From Stutzerimonas zhaodongensis (lineage in GTDB: Bacteria; Pseudomonadota; Gammaproteobacteria; Pseudomonadales; Pseudomonadaceae), in the NCBI RefSeq assembly GCF_003696365.1, contig NZ_RFFM01000002.1, positions 930,001-994,000 of the forward strand: DNA of 64,000 bases. Reading direction: 5' to 3'. Both the position numbers and the translations under genes were made by a program. The stretch's first letter is position 1; each line of letters starts with the position of its first letter. The notes under the pieces are model-generated. The model was not told the DNA's origin, ran no database searches, and worked only from the letters and a program-made list of their open reading frames with translations. Shown piece by piece: positions 29,708 through 41,491 of this stretch.

Positions 29708-32700
29708 GCCTTGATTCCTGCATGGAGATCCTGCAAACGGCGCACGGTCTTCTCGGGACCGTATTTCAGCGCCTCACAGATTGCCTGCCCACCAGCCAAC
29801 GTGGTGGTGCAGCAGATCTTGTGCTGCAGTGCGTTACGACGGATCGAGTAGGAATCAGCGATCGACTGACGCCCCTCGGTTGTGTTGATAATCAGGGTTA
29901 CTTCATCGTTCTTGATCATGTCCACTACATGTGGACGGCCTTCGGTCACCTTGTTGACCCTGCGGACTGGCAGGCCTGCGGCCTCGATGATCTTGGCCGT
30001 ACCCGCAGTGCCCACCACCTCGAAGCCGAGTTCGATGAGGTCACGCGCGACCTGAGCCACATGCGGCTTGTCATCGTCACGTACGCTGATGAAAGCGCAG
30101 CCGCTGTTTGGCAGAATCTCGCTGGCGCCTAACTGCGCTTTGGCAAATGCCTCAGCGAAGCTGTCACCGACTCCCATCACTTCACCGGTGGATTTCATTT
30201 CCGGCCCAAGAATCGGATCAACGCCTGGGAACTTGGCGAAAGGGAAAACTGCTTCTTTCACGCTGTAGAAGTTTGGAATGATTTCCTCGGTCAATCCGGC
30301 TTCGGCCAGTGTCTTGCCCGCCATGACTCGCGCAGCAATCATCGCCAGAGACACACCAATGCACTTGGAGACGAATGGAACGGTACGCGAGGCGCGCGGG
30401 TTAACTTCGATGACGAAGATATCTTCTCCCTGCACAGCCATCTGCACGTTCATCAAGCCGACAACGCCGAGCTCCAAGGCCATTTTCTTGACCTGGTCAC
30501 GAATTTCGTCCTGGATATGCGCCGGGAGCGAGTAAGGTGGCAGCGAGCAAGCAGAGTCACCCGAGTGAACGCCTGCCTGTTCGATGTGCTGCATGATCGC
30601 GCCAATCACTACGTGCTCGCCGTCGCATACAGCGTCGATGTCGACCTCGATAGCGCAGTTGAGGAAGTGGTCAAGAAGAACCGGACTGTCATTCGAGACC
30701 TTGACCGCCTCACGCATGTAGCGGCGCAATTCTTCTTCCTGGTAGACGATTTCCATCGCCCGACCACCAAGCACGTAAGAAGGACGAACCACCAACGGAT
30801 ATCCAATAACTTTGGATGCCGCCAGCGCTTCTTCTTCGCTCCGAGCCGTTGCGTTTGGCGGCTGACGCAGGTTCAGCCGCTCAACCATTTGCTGGAACCG
30901 CTCGCGATCCTCTGCCCTGTCGATAGCATCCGGACTGGTGCCAATGATCGGCACGCCGGCCTCCTCCAATGCACGCGCAAGTTTCAGCGGCGTCTGGCCA
31001 CCGTACTGCACGATCACGCCCTTCGGCTGCTCCACCCGTACGATCTCGAGAACGTCTTCAAGTGTTACCGGCTCGAAGTACAGACGATCCGACGTGTCGT
31101 AGTCAGTCGAGACGGTTTCCGGGTTGCAGTTGACCATGATGGTCTCATAGCCATCATCCCGCATCGCCAACGCGGCATGTACGCAGCAGTAATCGAATTC
31201 GATGCCTTGACCGATCCGGTTGGGACCGCCGCCGAGAATCATGATCTTGTCACGGTTGGACGGATTAGCCTCGCACTCCTCCTCGTAGGTTGAATACATG
31301 TAGGCCGTATCCGTGGCGAACTCGGCCGCGCAGGTGTCGACGCGCTTATAGACCGGCAGGACCTTGAGCTTGTGACGATGAGCGCGCAGGTTCTTTTCGG
31401 TAACGCCGAGCAGCTTGGCCAGCCGGGCATCGGAGAAGCCCTTGCGCTTGAGCTTGTACATGACGTCGCGATCGATGCTGGATAGACCCATGGTCTTGAT
31501 CCGCTCTTCTTCCTTGATCAAATCCTCGATCTGAACCAGGAACCACTCATCGATACGCGTCAGGTCGAACACTTCTTCGACCGTTTTGCCTGCACGGAAT
31601 GCATCGGCGAGATACCAGATACGGTCTGCACCAGGGACGGTAAGCTCGCGCTTGAGCGTGCTCTCGCTTTCCGGATCAGCCAGATCGAGCTTCGGATCGA
31701 AGCCGGACACACCAACTTCCAGACCACGCAGCGCTTTCTGCATTGATTCCTGGAAGGTACGCCCGATTGCCATGACCTCGCCGACAGATTTCATCTGGGT
31801 AGTCAGACGGGCATCGGCTTTGGGAAATTTCTCGAAAGCAAAACGGGGGATCTTGGTGACGACGTAGTCGATAGCCGGTTCGAAAGAGGCCGGCGTACGA
31901 CCACCGGTGATGTCGTTCTGCAGCTCGTCGAGGGTGTAACCCACAGCAAGCTTTGCCGCGATCTTGGCGATCGGGAAACCGGTGGCCTTGGAAGCCAGGG
32001 CAGACGACCGCGAAACACGTGGATTCATCTCGATCACGACCATGCGGCCGGTGTCCGGGCAGATCCCGAACTGCACATTGGATCCGCCGGTCTCGACGCC
32101 GATTTCGCGCAGCACCGCCAGCGAGGCGTTACGCAGAATCTGGTATTCCTTGTCGGTGAGGGTTTGCGCCGGAGCAACGGTGATGGAGTCACCAGTGTGC
32201 ACGCCCATGGGGTCGAAGTTTTCGATGGCGCAGACGATGATGCAGTTGTCCTTCTTGTCACGGACCACCTCCATCTCGTATTCCTTCCAGCCGATCAACG
32301 ACTCGTCGATCAGCAGCTCGCTGGTCGGCGAAAGATCAAGGCCACGGGCACAGATCTCTTCGAACTCTTCACGGTTGTAAGCAATGCCGCCACCGGTGCC
32401 GCCCATGGTGAACGAAGGCCGAATGATGCACGGGAAACCAACCTTCTCCAGAACACCGTAGGCTTCGTCCATGTTGTGGGCGATGCCGGAAACCGGGCAG
32501 GCCAGACCGATGTTCTTCATGGCCTTGTCGAAGCGCGAACGATCTTCTGCCTTATCGATGGTGTCGGCGTTGGCTCCGATCATCTCGACGCCGAATTTTT
32601 CGAGTACACCGTGTTTTTCAAGGTCCAGGGCACAATTGAGCGCTGTCTGGCCGCCCATGGTGGGCAACAGCGCGTCCGGACGCTCCTTCTCGATGATCTT

Positions 32701-32925
32701 GGCTACGGTGGCCCACTTGATCGGCTCGATGTAAGTAGCGTCGGCCATGGCCGGATCGGTCATGATGGTGGCAGGGTTGGAGTTGACCAGAATGACGCGG
32801 AACCCTTCCTCACGCAGCGCCTTGCACGCCTGAGCGCCGGAGTAATCGAACTCGCACGCCTGGCCGATTACGATCGGGCCAGCGCCGAGGATCAGAATGC
32901 TTTTGATGTCTGTACGTTTTGGCAT
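29704..32925 (-). CDS. carB: Carbamoyl-phosphate synthase large subunit
   Basis: CarB uses ammonia, bicarbonate and two ATP to make carbamoyl phosphate for arginine and pyrimidines. The 1073 residues contain two homologous ATP-grasp halves (first about 1-400, with [17 protein letters not shown]; second about 550-930, with [15 protein letters not shown]), an oligomerisation region between, and a C-terminal allosteric MGS-like domain ([18 protein letters not shown]) that binds UMP or ornithine. It follows carA by 30 bases. Confidence 0.98.
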   Translation of the reverse strand: MPKRTDIKSILILGAGPIVIGQACEFDYSGAQACKALREEGFRVILVNSNPATIMTDPAMADATYIEPIKWATVAKIIEKERPDALLPTMGGQTALNCALDLEKHGVLEKFGVEMIGANADTIDKAEDRSRFDKAMKNIGLACPVSGIAHNMDEAYGVLEKVGFPCIIRPSFTMGGTGGGIAYNREEFEEICARGLDLSPTSELLIDESLIGWKEYEMEVVRDKKDNCIIVCAIENFDPMGVHTGDSITVAPAQTLTDKEYQILRNASLAVLREIGVETGGSNVQFGICPDTGRMVVIEMNPRVSRSSALASKATGFPIAKIAAKLAVGYTLDELQNDITGGRTPASFEPAIDYVVTKIPRFAFEKFPKADARLTTQMKSVGEVMAIGRTFQESMQKALRGLEVGVSGFDPKLDLADPESESTLKRELTVPGADRIWYLADAFRAGKTVEEVFDLTRIDEWFLVQIEDLIKEEERIKTMGLSSIDRDVMYKLKRKGFSDARLAKLLGVTEKNLRAHRHKLKVLPVYKRVDTCAAEFATDTAYMYSTYEEECEANPSNRDKIMILGGGPNRIGQGIEFDYCCVHAALAMRDDGYETIMVNCNPETVSTDYDTSDRLYFEPVTLEDVLEIVRVEQPKGVIVQYGGQTPLKLARALEEAGVPIIGTSPDAIDRAEDRERFQQMVERLNLRQPPNATARSEEEALAASKVIGYPLVVRPSYVLGGRAMEIVYQEEELRRYMREAVKVSNDSPVLLDHFLNCAIEVDIDAVCDGEHVVIGAIMQHIEQAGVHSGDSACSLPPYSLPAHIQDEIRDQVKKMALELGVVGLMNVQMAVQGEDIFVIEVNPRASRTVPFVSKCIGVSLAMIAARVMAGKTLAEAGLTEEIIPNFYSVKEAVFPFAKFPGVDPILGPEMKSTGEVMGVGDSFAEAFAKAQLGASEILPNSGCAFISVRDDDKPHVAQVARDLIELGFEVVGTAGTAKIIEAAGLPVRRVNKVTEGRPHVVDMIKNDEVTLIINTTEGRQSIADSYSIRRNALQHKICCTTTLAGGQAICEALKYGPEKTVRRLQDLHAGIKA

Positions 32926-32955
32926 GGTCTCTCTCGAATTCTGTGCTCGGCGGGC

Positions 32956-34104
32956 TTAGCGGCGCTTGGCCATGGCGTCGATGAAGCGATCAAATAGCGG
33001 CGCCACATCGTGTGGGCCGGGGCTCGCTTCTGGATGGCCCTGGAAACTGAAAGCGACTTTGTCCGTGCGCTCGATTCCTTGCAGCGTCCCATCGAACAGC
33101 GACTTGTGCGTTGCGCGAAGATTGCTAGGCAGGGTGGCCTCGTCCACAGCGAAACCGTGGTTCTGGCTGGTGATCATCACCACACCCGTGTCCAGATCCT
33201 GTACTGGATGGTTGGCGCCGTGGTGGCCGTTAGGCATCTTCACTGTCTTGGCACCCGAGGCCAGTGCCAGCAACTGGTGCCCGAGACAGATACCGAATAC
33301 CGGGACCTCAGTCTCAAGCACTTCCTGAATCGCCTTGATTGCATAATCACAAGGCTCCGGATCCCCCGGACCGTTGGCCAGGAAGATCCCATCCGGGTTC
33401 AGGGCCAGCGCTTCGCTTGCGGTCGACTGCGCAGGGAGCACAGTGATGCGGCAGCCGCGGGCGACCAGCATGCGCAGGATGTTGTATTTCACCCCATAGT
33501 CGAAAGCGACGACATGATAAGGCAGCTCGCTGGCAGGGATTTCAGCGTGGCCGTCGTCCTTAAGACACCACACCGTGGAGCGCCATTCGTATGCTTCCTT
33601 GACGCTGACTTCCTTCGCCAGATCCATCCCTTTCAGTCCGGGAAAGCTCCGCGCCAGCTCCAGCGCCTTCTCCTCGGTGGCGTCAGCTCCTGCCAAAATG
33701 CAACCATCCTGAGCACCCTTTTCCCTCAGAATTCGCGTCAACCGGCGAGTATCGATACCGGCGATCGCAACGGTGCCATTGGATTTGAGGTAATCAGGAA
33801 GGGATTGCTTCTCACGCCAGTTGCTCGAAGTGAGCGGCAGATCGCGGATCACAAGGCCCGCCGCCCAAATTTTCCACGACTCAGCGTCTTCTGGGGTGGT
33901 CCCAGTGTTGCCGACATGGGGGTAAGTGAGGGTGACGATTTGCTTGGCGTAGGAAGGATCGGTGAGGATTTCCTGATAGCCGGTCATGGCGGTATTGAAC
34001 ACCACCTCACCAACGGTTTGCCCATCGGCGCCGATGGATTCGCCGCGAAAGATACTGCCATCGGCAAGAGCCAAAATGGCTGGCGTAGGGGCTGGCTTAG
34101 TCAA
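32956..34104 (-). CDS. carA: Carbamoyl-phosphate synthase small subunit
   Basis: CarA is the glutaminase that feeds ammonia to CarB. The 382-residue protein has an N-terminal domain ([21 protein letters not shown]) and a class I amidotransferase domain with the nucleophile cysteine in [12 protein letters not shown] and the His/Glu pair in [11 protein letters not shown]. No ATG fits: the start is TTG at 34104 ([11 protein letters not shown]), with GGGAGG four bases upstream. A hairpin and a short leader ORF precede it, suggesting control by attenuation. Confidence 0.96.
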   Translation of the reverse strand: MTKPAPTPAILALADGSIFRGESIGADGQTVGEVVFNTAMTGYQEILTDPSYAKQIVTLTYPHVGNTGTTPEDAESWKIWAAGLVIRDLPLTSSNWREKQSLPDYLKSNGTVAIAGIDTRRLTRILREKGAQDGCILAGADATEEKALELARSFPGLKGMDLAKEVSVKEAYEWRSTVWCLKDDGHAEIPASELPYHVVAFDYGVKYNILRMLVARGCRITVLPAQSTASEALALNPDGIFLANGPGDPEPCDYAIKAIQEVLETEVPVFGICLGHQLLALASGAKTVKMPNGHHGANHPVQDLDTGVVMITSQNHGFAVDEATLPSNLRATHKSLFDGTLQGIERTDKVAFSFQGHPEASPGPHDVAPLFDRFIDAMAKRR

Positions 34105-34195
34105 GAGACCTCCCAAAGATCAAGGCTGAAGCAGGCGCAGATTGTAAAAAAGCGGGATGACGTGTGAAGGTCATCCCGCTTTTTATTTGAGTCAT
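34097..34195 (-). CDS. Candidate 32-residue leader ORF overlapping the carA start
   Basis: An ATG at 34195 opens 32 codons ending at TAA (34097-34099), which overlaps the carA TTG start by eight bases in another frame. It translates through the hairpin at 34151-34180. No good ribosome binding site precedes it (GCGCAGAA). Translation across the hairpin could couple charged-tRNA or nucleotide supply to carA expression; this is inference, and the ORF could be chance. Confidence 0.3.
   Translation of the reverse strand: MTQIKSGMTFTRHPAFLQSAPASALIFGRSLD
34146..34185 (-). terminator. Attenuator/terminator hairpin between dapB and carA
   Basis: AGCGGGATGAC (34151-34161) and GTCATCCCGCT (34170-34180) form a perfect 11-bp stem with an 8-base loop. 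T-runs follow on both strands (six T on the minus, five on the plus). It lies 41 bases upstream of carA, about 115 bases after dapB, so it may end dapB transcripts or attenuate carAB. Confidence 0.8.
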
Positions 34196-34294
34196 TTCTG
34201 CGCAACTTTTAGTGGACACACTAAAACGGGAAGCTTACAGAAAACGACTTTTGAGGTCTAGCCGAAATCAGCCCACACGCCAGTCCAAGCCGAT

Positions 34295-35125
<831 letters not shown>

Positions 35126-35170
35126 TCACGCTGCAGCGGCGCTGGTGCGCCGCGTGCAACCCGCGCTGGA

Positions 35171-36298
35171 TTAAAGGTCGCCGAAGAAGCGCTTCATGCC
35201 CTCGAACCACCCGCTGGCTTTGGGCGAATGGGAGCTGTCACTTTGCAAGGTCTTGCGGAACTCGTCGAGCAGCTCGCGTTGACGCTTGCCGAGATTGACC
35301 GGCGTCTCCACCGCAACCCGACACAGCAGATCACCTGCCGCCCCACCGCGAACCGGGGCCACACCCTTGCCACGCAGACGGAACTGTTTGCCCGTCTGAG
35401 TTCCTTCCGGAATCTTCAGCTTGACCCGACCATCGAGGGTCGGCACTTCAAGCTCGCCGCCCAAAGCCGCATCGGCGAAGCTGATCGGTACTTCGCAATA
35501 CAGATGCTTGCCGTCACGCTGGAAGATGGGGTGCTCGCGTACGTTGACGACCACATACAGGTCGCCTGCAGGCCCACCCTGAGCACCCGCCTCGCCTTCG
35601 CCGGTAAGACGGATACGGTCGCCTGTATCAACGCCTGGCGGCACCTTGACCGACAAGGTTTTCTGCTCTTCGACCCGACCTTGGCCGTGGCAGCTGCCGC
35701 AGGGATCAGAGATCATCTTGCCGCTACCATGGCAACGCGGACAGGTCTGCTGTACCGAGAAGAAGCCCTGCTGCATTCGCACCTGACCAATACCGCCACA
35801 GGTGGTACATGTCACAGGGCTGGTACCTTTCTTGGCGCCAGACCCATCACACGTCTTGCACTCCACCAGGGTGGGCACGCGAATGGTCACGGTGGTGCCG
35901 CGCACCGCCTCTTCAAGATCCAGCTCCAAGGTGTAACGCAGGTCACTACCGCGCTGCGCACCGCCGCGGGAGCTGCCCCGCCCACCAGCAAAGAAGTCAC
36001 TGAAAACGTCGCCGAAGATATCGGAGAAGTTTGCACCGCCGTATGCGGCACCAGCACCGGCGCCCATCTGCGGATCGACACCGGCATGACCGTACTGGTC
36101 GTAGGCCTGACGCTTGCTCGCGTCCGACAGCACTTCATAAGCCTCATTGGCTTCCTTGAAAGCGTCTTCGGCGGCTTTGTCTCCGGGATTACGGTCCGGA
36201 TGATGCTTCATCGCAAGGCGGCGATAAGCTTTTTTCAGCTCCGCCTCGCTGGCGCCACGCTCGACACCCAGCACTTCGTAATAATCACGTTTGGCCAT
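35171..36298 (-). CDS. dnaJ: Chaperone DnaJ (Hsp40)
   Basis: DnaJ delivers substrates to DnaK and stimulates its ATPase. The 375 residues have a J domain with the HPD motif ([12 protein letters not shown]), a Gly/Phe-rich linker, four zinc-binding CxxCxGxG repeats ([24 protein letters not shown] and CGSCHGQG) and the C-terminal client-binding beta domains. It lies 155 bases after dnaK, with no sigma-32 site I can see of its own, so it probably shares dnaK transcripts. Confidence 0.98.
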   Translation of the reverse strand: MAKRDYYEVLGVERGASEAELKKAYRRLAMKHHPDRNPGDKAAEDAFKEANEAYEVLSDASKRQAYDQYGHAGVDPQMGAGAGAAYGGANFSDIFGDVFSDFFAGGRGSSRGGAQRGSDLRYTLELDLEEAVRGTTVTIRVPTLVECKTCDGSGAKKGTSPVTCTTCGGIGQVRMQQGFFSVQQTCPRCHGSGKMISDPCGSCHGQGRVEEQKTLSVKVPPGVDTGDRIRLTGEGEAGAQGGPAGDLYVVVNVREHPIFQRDGKHLYCEVPISFADAALGGELEVPTLDGRVKLKIPEGTQTGKQFRLRGKGVAPVRGGAAGDLLCRVAVETPVNLGKRQRELLDEFRKTLQSDSSHSPKASGWFEGMKRFFGDL

Positions 36299-36340
36299 AA
36301 ATTTCCTGAACCTTCAATTCGTACCCTCCAGACGCGCCGA

Positions 36341-36360
36341 CGCGGGAGCAAGCCCCCGCG
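36341..36360. repeat. REP-like palindrome between dnaK and dnaJ
   Basis: CGCGGGAGCAAGCCCCCGCG, a 20-base inverted repeat with a short centre, matches the GC-rich REP type common in pseudomonad intergenic spaces. It would lie in the dnaK-dnaJ mRNA and could slow 3' decay of the dnaK part. Confidence 0.45.
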
Positions 36361-36453
36361 CGGCAGTCACACCCGTGGCGGCAATGCCGCCAGGCGTTTG
36401 AGCAAAAGCAACAGTCATCGAGTGACCGCGGCTCTGGAGGCATAAGCCGCGGC

Positions 36454-38367
36454 TTATTTGTTGTCCTTGACCTCTTCGAACTCAGCGTCGACAACGTCGT
36501 CACCAGCCTGCCCGCCATTGTCAGCCTGCTGGCCTTCGCCACCTTGAGGCTGCTCGGCGTACATCTTCTGCGCCAGCGGCGTGGAAGCCTGGGAAACCGC
36601 AGCAATCTTGGCTTCGATCTCGGCCTTGTCGTCGCCCTTGATCGCAACTTCCAATTCGCCAATCGCTTTCTCGATGTTGGCCTTGTCTTCTTCGGTAGCC
36701 TTGTCGCCGGCTTCGGTCAGCATCTTGCGGGTCGCGTGGACTAACTGATCGCCCTGGTTACGTGCAGTGACCAGCTCTTCGAACTTGCGGTCTTCCTCGG
36801 CGTTGGCCTCAGCGTCACGCACCATCTGCTCGATCTCTTCTTCGGACAGACCGGAGTTGGCCTTGATCACGATGGACTGGTGCTTGCCGGTGGCCTTGTC
36901 CTTCGCTGATACGTGGAGGATGCCGTTGGCATCGATGTCGAAAGTAACCTCGATCTGCGGCACGCCACGCGGAGCCGGCGGAATCTCGGCCAGATCGAAA
37001 CGACCCAGCGACTTGTTCTGCCCCGCCTGCTTACGCTCACCCTGCAGCACATGAATGGTCACTGCGCTCTGGTTGTCGTCAGCGGTGGAGAACACCTGCG
37101 ACTTCTTGGTCGGGATGGTGGTGTTCTTTTCGATCAATGCAGTCATCACACCGCCCATGGTTTCGATACCCAGGGTCAGCGGGGAGACGTCGAGCAGCAG
37201 TACGTCCTTGACGTCACCGGCCAGAACGGCACCCTGAATGGCGGCACCCATGGCGACCGCTTCGTCCGGGTTCACGTCCTTGCGCGCTTCCTTACCGAAG
37301 AACTCCGCAACCTTCTGCTGCACAAGCGGCATGCGAGTCTGGCCACCGACCAGGATCACGTCGTCGATCTTCGACGCATCGATACCGGCGTCCTTCATTG
37401 CCATGCGGCAAGGCTCGATAGTGCGCTGCACCAGATCCTCGACCAGCGCTTCCAGCTTGGCACGAGAGATTTTCACATTCAGGTGCTTTGGACCTGTCGC
37501 GTCTGCAGTTATGTATGGCAGGTTGACGTCGGTCTGCTGGCTGGAAGAAAGCTCGATCTTGGCTTTCTCAGCGGCTTCCTTCAGGCGCTGCATAGCCAGC
37601 GGATCACCCTTGAGGTTCATGCCGCTTTCTTTCTTGAACTCATCCACGAGGTAGTCGATCAGACGAATGTCGAAGTCCTCACCACCGAGGAAGGTGTCGC
37701 CATTGGTGGCCAACACTTCGAACTGGTGCTCACCGTCGACTTCAGCGATCTCGATCACCGAGACGTCGAAAGTACCGCCGCCCAGGTCATAGACGATGAC
37801 AGTGTGATCGCCCTTGGCTTTATCCATGCCATACGCCAACGCAGCCGCTGTCGGCTCGTTGATGATGCGCTTGACGTCCAGACCGGCGATACGGCCCGCG
37901 TCCTTGGTAGCCTGACGCTGACTGTCGTTGAAATAGGCCGGAACGGTGATGACCGCTTCGGTAACTGGCTCGCCGAGATAGTCTTCGGCGGTCTTCTTCA
38001 TTTTCTTCAAGATCTCGGCAGAGATCTGTGGCGGCGCCATCTTCTGGCCGCTCACCTCAACCCAGGCGTCGCTGTTGTCAGCCTTGACGATCTTGTAAGG
38101 GACCATCTGTATGTCTTTCTGCACGACTTCTTCGTCGAAACGACGGCCGATCAGACGCTTAACGGCATACAACGTATTGTGCGGGTTGGTCACCGCCTGA
38201 CGCTTGGCCGACTGGCCGACCAGGATCTCGCCATCATTGGCGTACGCGATGATCGACGGCGTGGTGCGACCGCCTTCGGCGTTCTCGATCACCTTGGCCT
38301 TGCCGTTTTCCAGGATGGAGACACAGGAGTTGGTCGTTCCCAGGTCGATACCGATAATCTTGCCCAT
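36454..38367 (-). CDS. dnaK: Chaperone DnaK (Hsp70)
   Basis: DnaK is the ATP-driven Hsp70 chaperone. The 637 residues start [15 protein letters not shown], carry [11 protein letters not shown] and [14 protein letters not shown] (phosphate loops) in the actin-like ATPase domain (about 1-385), then the substrate-binding beta domain after [17 protein letters not shown] and a helical lid, ending in an acidic tail. It is 96 bases after grpE with its own sigma-32 site. Confidence 0.98.
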   Translation of the reverse strand: MGKIIGIDLGTTNSCVSILENGKAKVIENAEGGRTTPSIIAYANDGEILVGQSAKRQAVTNPHNTLYAVKRLIGRRFDEEVVQKDIQMVPYKIVKADNSDAWVEVSGQKMAPPQISAEILKKMKKTAEDYLGEPVTEAVITVPAYFNDSQRQATKDAGRIAGLDVKRIINEPTAAALAYGMDKAKGDHTVIVYDLGGGTFDVSVIEIAEVDGEHQFEVLATNGDTFLGGEDFDIRLIDYLVDEFKKESGMNLKGDPLAMQRLKEAAEKAKIELSSSQQTDVNLPYITADATGPKHLNVKISRAKLEALVEDLVQRTIEPCRMAMKDAGIDASKIDDVILVGGQTRMPLVQQKVAEFFGKEARKDVNPDEAVAMGAAIQGAVLAGDVKDVLLLDVSPLTLGIETMGGVMTALIEKNTTIPTKKSQVFSTADDNQSAVTIHVLQGERKQAGQNKSLGRFDLAEIPPAPRGVPQIEVTFDIDANGILHVSAKDKATGKHQSIVIKANSGLSEEEIEQMVRDAEANAEEDRKFEELVTARNQGDQLVHATRKMLTEAGDKATEEDKANIEKAIGELEVAIKGDDKAEIEAKIAAVSQASTPLAQKMYAEQPQGGEGQQADNGGQAGDDVVDAEFEEVKDNK

Positions 38368-38440
38368 ATGCTTCTCTCCGAACTTTGATTGGTCCGCGCC
38401 TGTTTACCGGCTGCGGGTAACACAAAAACGCTTGGCTACG

Positions 38441-38468
38441 AGATGGGGGTCACTAGCCGAAATTCAAG
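38441..38468 (-). promoter_or_regulatory. Sigma-32 promoter of dnaK, overlapping the grpE stop codon
   Basis: Read on the minus strand: CTTGAAT (38462-38468), 13 bases, CCCCATCT (38441-38448 with an extra C). It agrees with the heat-shock consensus CTTGAAA-N11..14-CCCCATnT at all but two positions. The TGA stop of grpE (38464-38466) lies inside the -35 element. Confidence 0.75.
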
Positions 38469-39033
38469 CCTTCTCATCAATCGAAGGCGGTGTTTCTGCA
38501 GGCGCCTTGCTGACCACGACCATGGCCGGACGTAGCAGGCGCCCGTTGAGCAGATAGCCTTTCTGGAAGACCTTGAGCACGCTTCCCGGCTCGGCATGGG
38601 TGCTTTCTTCCATTGCCATCGCCTGATGGTGCTCGGGATTGAAGGGCTCGCCCTGCGGATCCAACTGGACCAATTGATGGCGGGCCAACGTATCCAGCAG
38701 CAGCTTGAAGGTCAGCTCCACACCCTCACGCATCGGCTTGACCGCTTCGTCGTTAGGATTCGACAGCTCCAGGCCGCGCTCCAAGCTGTCTGCTACGGCA
38801 AGCAAATCACCGGCGAACTTCTCCAGCGCAAACTTGTGCGCCTTCTCAATATCCTGCTCTGCGCGGCGACGGATATTCTGGAGCTCGGCCGCCACGCGCA
38901 GCGACTGATCCTGCGCGGCTGCCAGCTGCTCCTCGAGGGACTGCACGCGAGCAGCCAGATCCTCGGTCTTCCCGGCTTGCTCGCTTTCGTTCTCTTCGGG
39001 GGTCTGGTTGTCCAGGTTCTGCTCGTCGGCCAT
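38464..39033 (-). CDS. grpE: Nucleotide exchange factor GrpE
   Basis: GrpE releases ADP from DnaK. The 189-residue protein has an acidic N-terminus, a long coiled coil (about residues 25-110, with [20 protein letters not shown] and [14 protein letters not shown]) and the beta-sheet head, whose [16 protein letters not shown] and [20 protein letters not shown] touch DnaK. ATG 39033 (MADEQN) is the family start. It is the first gene of the heat-shock run. Confidence 0.96.
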   Translation of the reverse strand: MADEQNLDNQTPEENESEQAGKTEDLAARVQSLEEQLAAAQDQSLRVAAELQNIRRRAEQDIEKAHKFALEKFAGDLLAVADSLERGLELSNPNDEAVKPMREGVELTFKLLLDTLARHQLVQLDPQGEPFNPEHHQAMAMEESTHAEPGSVLKVFQKGYLLNGRLLRPAMVVVSKAPAETPPSIDEKA

Positions 39034-39084
39034 GCGGTCCTCCTCATCGATACGTCTGCGGGCGTTGGCCCGCGCTTGTGCCGC

Positions 39085-39113
39085 TATATGGGGGCAAGAA
39101 TTCATGCTTCAAG
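39085..39113 (-). promoter_or_regulatory. Sigma-32 promoter of grpE
   Basis: Read on the minus strand: CTTGAAG (39107-39113), a 12-13 base spacer, CCCCCATATA (39085-39094), a close match to the heat-shock consensus. It lies about 50 bases before the grpE start. Confidence 0.75.
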
Positions 39114-39219
39114 GGCAAATTCACATCTCAACCCACGGCGAAGAAACAGGCGAAGTCGCTATGCGCACCTTGTTTACAGGCCATTGGGCTCTGGCTGCTT
39201 GAAGGGCAAACCAAAAGCA

Positions 39220-39235
39220 CTGTATAAATAGCCAG
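39220..39235 (+). promoter_or_regulatory. LexA (SOS) box of recN
   Basis: CTGTATAAATAGCCAG has the invariant CTG-N10-CAG and an AT-rich centre. It lies 22 bases before recN, overlapping TATAAA, which could be the -10. Binding here would block recN transcription until DNA damage. Confidence 0.75.
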
Positions 39236-39257
39236 TCGCCTACGCAGGAGCCCTGCC

Positions 39258-40934
39258 ATGCTGGTCCACCTCTCGGTTCATAATTACGCCATCGTCGAGC
39301 ATCTTGATCTCGAGCTGAAACGCGGCATGAGCGTGATCAGCGGGGAAACCGGCGCTGGCAAGTCGATCATGCTCGACGCCTTAGGGCTCACCCTTGGAGA
39401 CCGGGCAGACAGCAGCGTGGTGCGTATTGGCGCCGACAAAGCCGACATCCTGGCCAGCTTCGACCTGGATGACATCCCGGACGCTCGCACCTGGCTCGCT
39501 GAACGGGATCTCGACAACGACGGCCCGTGCATTCTTCGGCGGGTCATAACGGCCGAGGGCCGGTCCCGCGGCTACATCAACGGGACGCCTTGCCCGCAGG
39601 GAGACCTGAAGGCCCTGGGCGAGCTATTGATCGACATCCACAGCCAGCATGAACATCAGTCGCTGCTCAAGCTCGACACCCATCGCCGTCTGCTCGACGA
39701 ATATGCAGGGAGCCAGGATCTGGCGCGCCAGGTGCAATTGGCTGCGCAGCGCTGGCGCCAGACGCGTCAGACACTGGAACGTCTGAGCAACAGCAGTGAT
39801 GAGCAGCGCGCTCGCCATCAGTTATTGAGCTATCAGCTCGAAGAGCTTGAAACGCTGGCTCTCGGCGAAGACGAGCTCGAACAGCTTGAGCAGGAGCATA
39901 AGAATCTCGCAAATGCCGAGCACTTGCTCGGCGCCTGTCGTCAGGTCCTGGACCTTTGCAGCGAGAGTGATGCGGGCAATGTGCTTTCGGCATTGACGTC
40001 GAGCCTTCAGCGTCTGACGTCATTCCAGAACCAACCAGGGGCCCTTGGCGAAGCAGTCAACCTTTTATCGAGCGCTCAGATTCAGGTTGAAGAGGCCGTA
40101 GGCGAGCTGAACCGATTCCTCGACCATTTCGACTCCGACCCGCAGCGCCAGCAGACGCTGGAGGAACGACTAGACACCATTTATACGCTGGCGCGCAAGC
40201 ATCGCGTAAAGCCACAGGAACTGACCACCCTCCAACAGGGATTGTTCGAGGAACTGGAAAGCCTCAACGCCGATGATGATGCGCTCGAGCAGCTCGGAGA
40301 GGAATTGGCTGCATACGCACAACACTACAGAGACAAAGCCGAGGAGCTCAGCGCCGCTCGACAGCGCGCGGCCGAATCTCTCGCGGTGGCGGTCGCAGCG
40401 GAAATCCAGCGGCTGGGGATGCCGGGAGGCCAATTCAGCGTAGTGCTCAAACCTACGCCAGGCGATGACCTCATGCCGCATGGACTTGAGCAGGTTGAGT
40501 TTCTCGTCAGCGCCAACCCCGGACAGCCGCTACGCCCTCTAGCGAAGGTGGCGTCCGGTGGCGAGCTTTCGCGGATCAGCCTCGCAATTCAGGTGATTAC
40601 TGCCCAAACCTCGCGGACACCAACCCTGGTCTTCGACGAAGTGGACGTCGGCATTGGCGGCCCCACTGCCGAAGTCGTCGGCCAACTGCTGCGCAGGCTT
40701 GGCGAGCGCGGCCAGGTGCTCACTGTCACGCATCTACCTCAGGTGGCAGCGCAAGGGCACCATCATCTCTTCGTGCATAAAGCGCGCGGCCGGGATGAGA
40801 CGCACACGGCGGTGGCGGCTCTGGAAGGAGCCGAGCGGGTGGAAGAGATCGCACGAATGCTCGGCGGCGTTGACTTGACCGAGCAAGCACTGGCTCACGC
40901 ACGGCAGATGATCCGCTCTGCACAACCCTCATGA
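39258..40934 (+). CDS. recN: DNA repair protein RecN (SMC-like)
   Basis: RecN is an SMC-type ATPase that keeps broken DNA ends together during double-strand break repair. The 558 residues have Walker A GETGAGKSIM near residue 31, a long coiled coil interrupted by a hinge-like middle (about 150-400), the signature VASGGELSRISLAIQ, and Walker B TLVFDEVDVGIGG. It is preceded by a LexA box, and separated from convergent fur by a terminator. Confidence 0.97.
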   Translation: MLVHLSVHNYAIVEHLDLELKRGMSVISGETGAGKSIMLDALGLTLGDRADSSVVRIGADKADILASFDLDDIPDARTWLAERDLDNDGPCILRRVITAEGRSRGYINGTPCPQGDLKALGELLIDIHSQHEHQSLLKLDTHRRLLDEYAGSQDLARQVQLAAQRWRQTRQTLERLSNSSDEQRARHQLLSYQLEELETLALGEDELEQLEQEHKNLANAEHLLGACRQVLDLCSESDAGNVLSALTSSLQRLTSFQNQPGALGEAVNLLSSAQIQVEEAVGELNRFLDHFDSDPQRQQTLEERLDTIYTLARKHRVKPQELTTLQQGLFEELESLNADDDALEQLGEELAAYAQHYRDKAEELSAARQRAAESLAVAVAAEIQRLGMPGGQFSVVLKPTPGDDLMPHGLEQVEFLVSANPGQPLRPLAKVASGGELSRISLAIQVITAQTSRTPTLVFDEVDVGIGGPTAEVVGQLLRRLGERGQVLTVTHLPQVAAQGHHHLFVHKARGRDETHTAVAALEGAERVEEIARMLGGVDLTEQALAHARQMIRSAQPS

Positions 40935-40941
40935 CCGAGAC

Positions 40942-40968
40942 AAAAAAGGCGACCATCAAGGTCGCCTT
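40942..40968 (-). terminator. Terminator of fur (shared with recN)
   Basis: AAGGCGACC (40946-40954) pairs with GGTCGCCTT (40960-40968) around ATCAA, followed on the minus strand by TTTTTTG. It separates the convergent recN and fur. Confidence 0.85.
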
Positions 40969-40990
40969 CTACTGTTCAGCCATCGCGTAA

Positions 40991-41398
40991 TCAGTCAGCT
41001 TTCTTACGGACGTAAAGCACCAGGTTATGGTCGACCAATTCGTATCCGTGGCGCTTTACGATCTCTTTTTGCAGCTTCTCGATCTCAGGATCGAAAAATT
41101 CGATCACATCACCGCTGTCCACGCAGACCATGTGGTCATGGTGACCACCGTCAGCCAATTCGAATACCGCATGGCCACCGTCGAAGTTATGCCGAACCAC
41201 AAGGCCAGCTGCCTCGAATTGGGTCAACACGCGGTATACGGTCGCCAGACCGACATCCTCGCCGGCTTCCATCAACGCCTTGTAGACGTCCTCGGCGCTC
41301 ATGTGGCGCTGGTCGGTGGTATCCAGCATTTGCAGGATCTTGACCCGTGGCAGGGTTACTTTGAGACCGGCTTTACGTAGTTCGCTATTTTCGACCAT
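40991..41398 (-). CDS. fur: Ferric uptake regulator Fur
   Basis: Fur is the Fe(II)-dependent repressor of iron uptake; the ftrABCD operon (54824-57955) has a candidate Fur box. The 135-residue protein starts [18 protein letters not shown], has the DNA-recognition [18 protein letters not shown], and the metal ligands in FDGGHAVFE and [12 protein letters not shown]. It is almost identical by eye to the P. aeruginosa protein. It is divergent from bamE with a 93-base gap. Confidence 0.97.
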   Translation of the reverse strand: MVENSELRKAGLKVTLPRVKILQMLDTTDQRHMSAEDVYKALMEAGEDVGLATVYRVLTQFEAAGLVVRHNFDGGHAVFELADGGHHDHMVCVDSGDVIEFFDPEIEKLQKEIVKRHGYELVDHNLVLYVRKKAD

Positions 41399-41491
41399 GG
41401 TTGGCTTTCTCGCTGCTGCTGTTTCGCAGCCTCCTTCAATACGGGTATGATCCGGGCTTTGCCCAGCCAAGATAGTGGAAGTCACCTACCG

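Noticed and set aside
34196-34260. ArgR or PyrR binding site in the carA leader
   Set aside because: AT-rich words with TGTGTCC and TGACTC are present, but I could not align two clear ArgR half-sites, so no operator is reported.
36299-36453. A sigma-32 promoter for dnaJ
   Set aside because: No CTTGAA or CCCCAT pair with proper spacing is visible in the dnaK-dnaJ gap; only a REP-like palindrome and the dnaK stop.
41399-41485. Longer Fur starting at 41485
   Set aside because: The start [18 protein letters not shown] at 41398 is the known Fur N-terminus; the extension would run under the bamE promoter.
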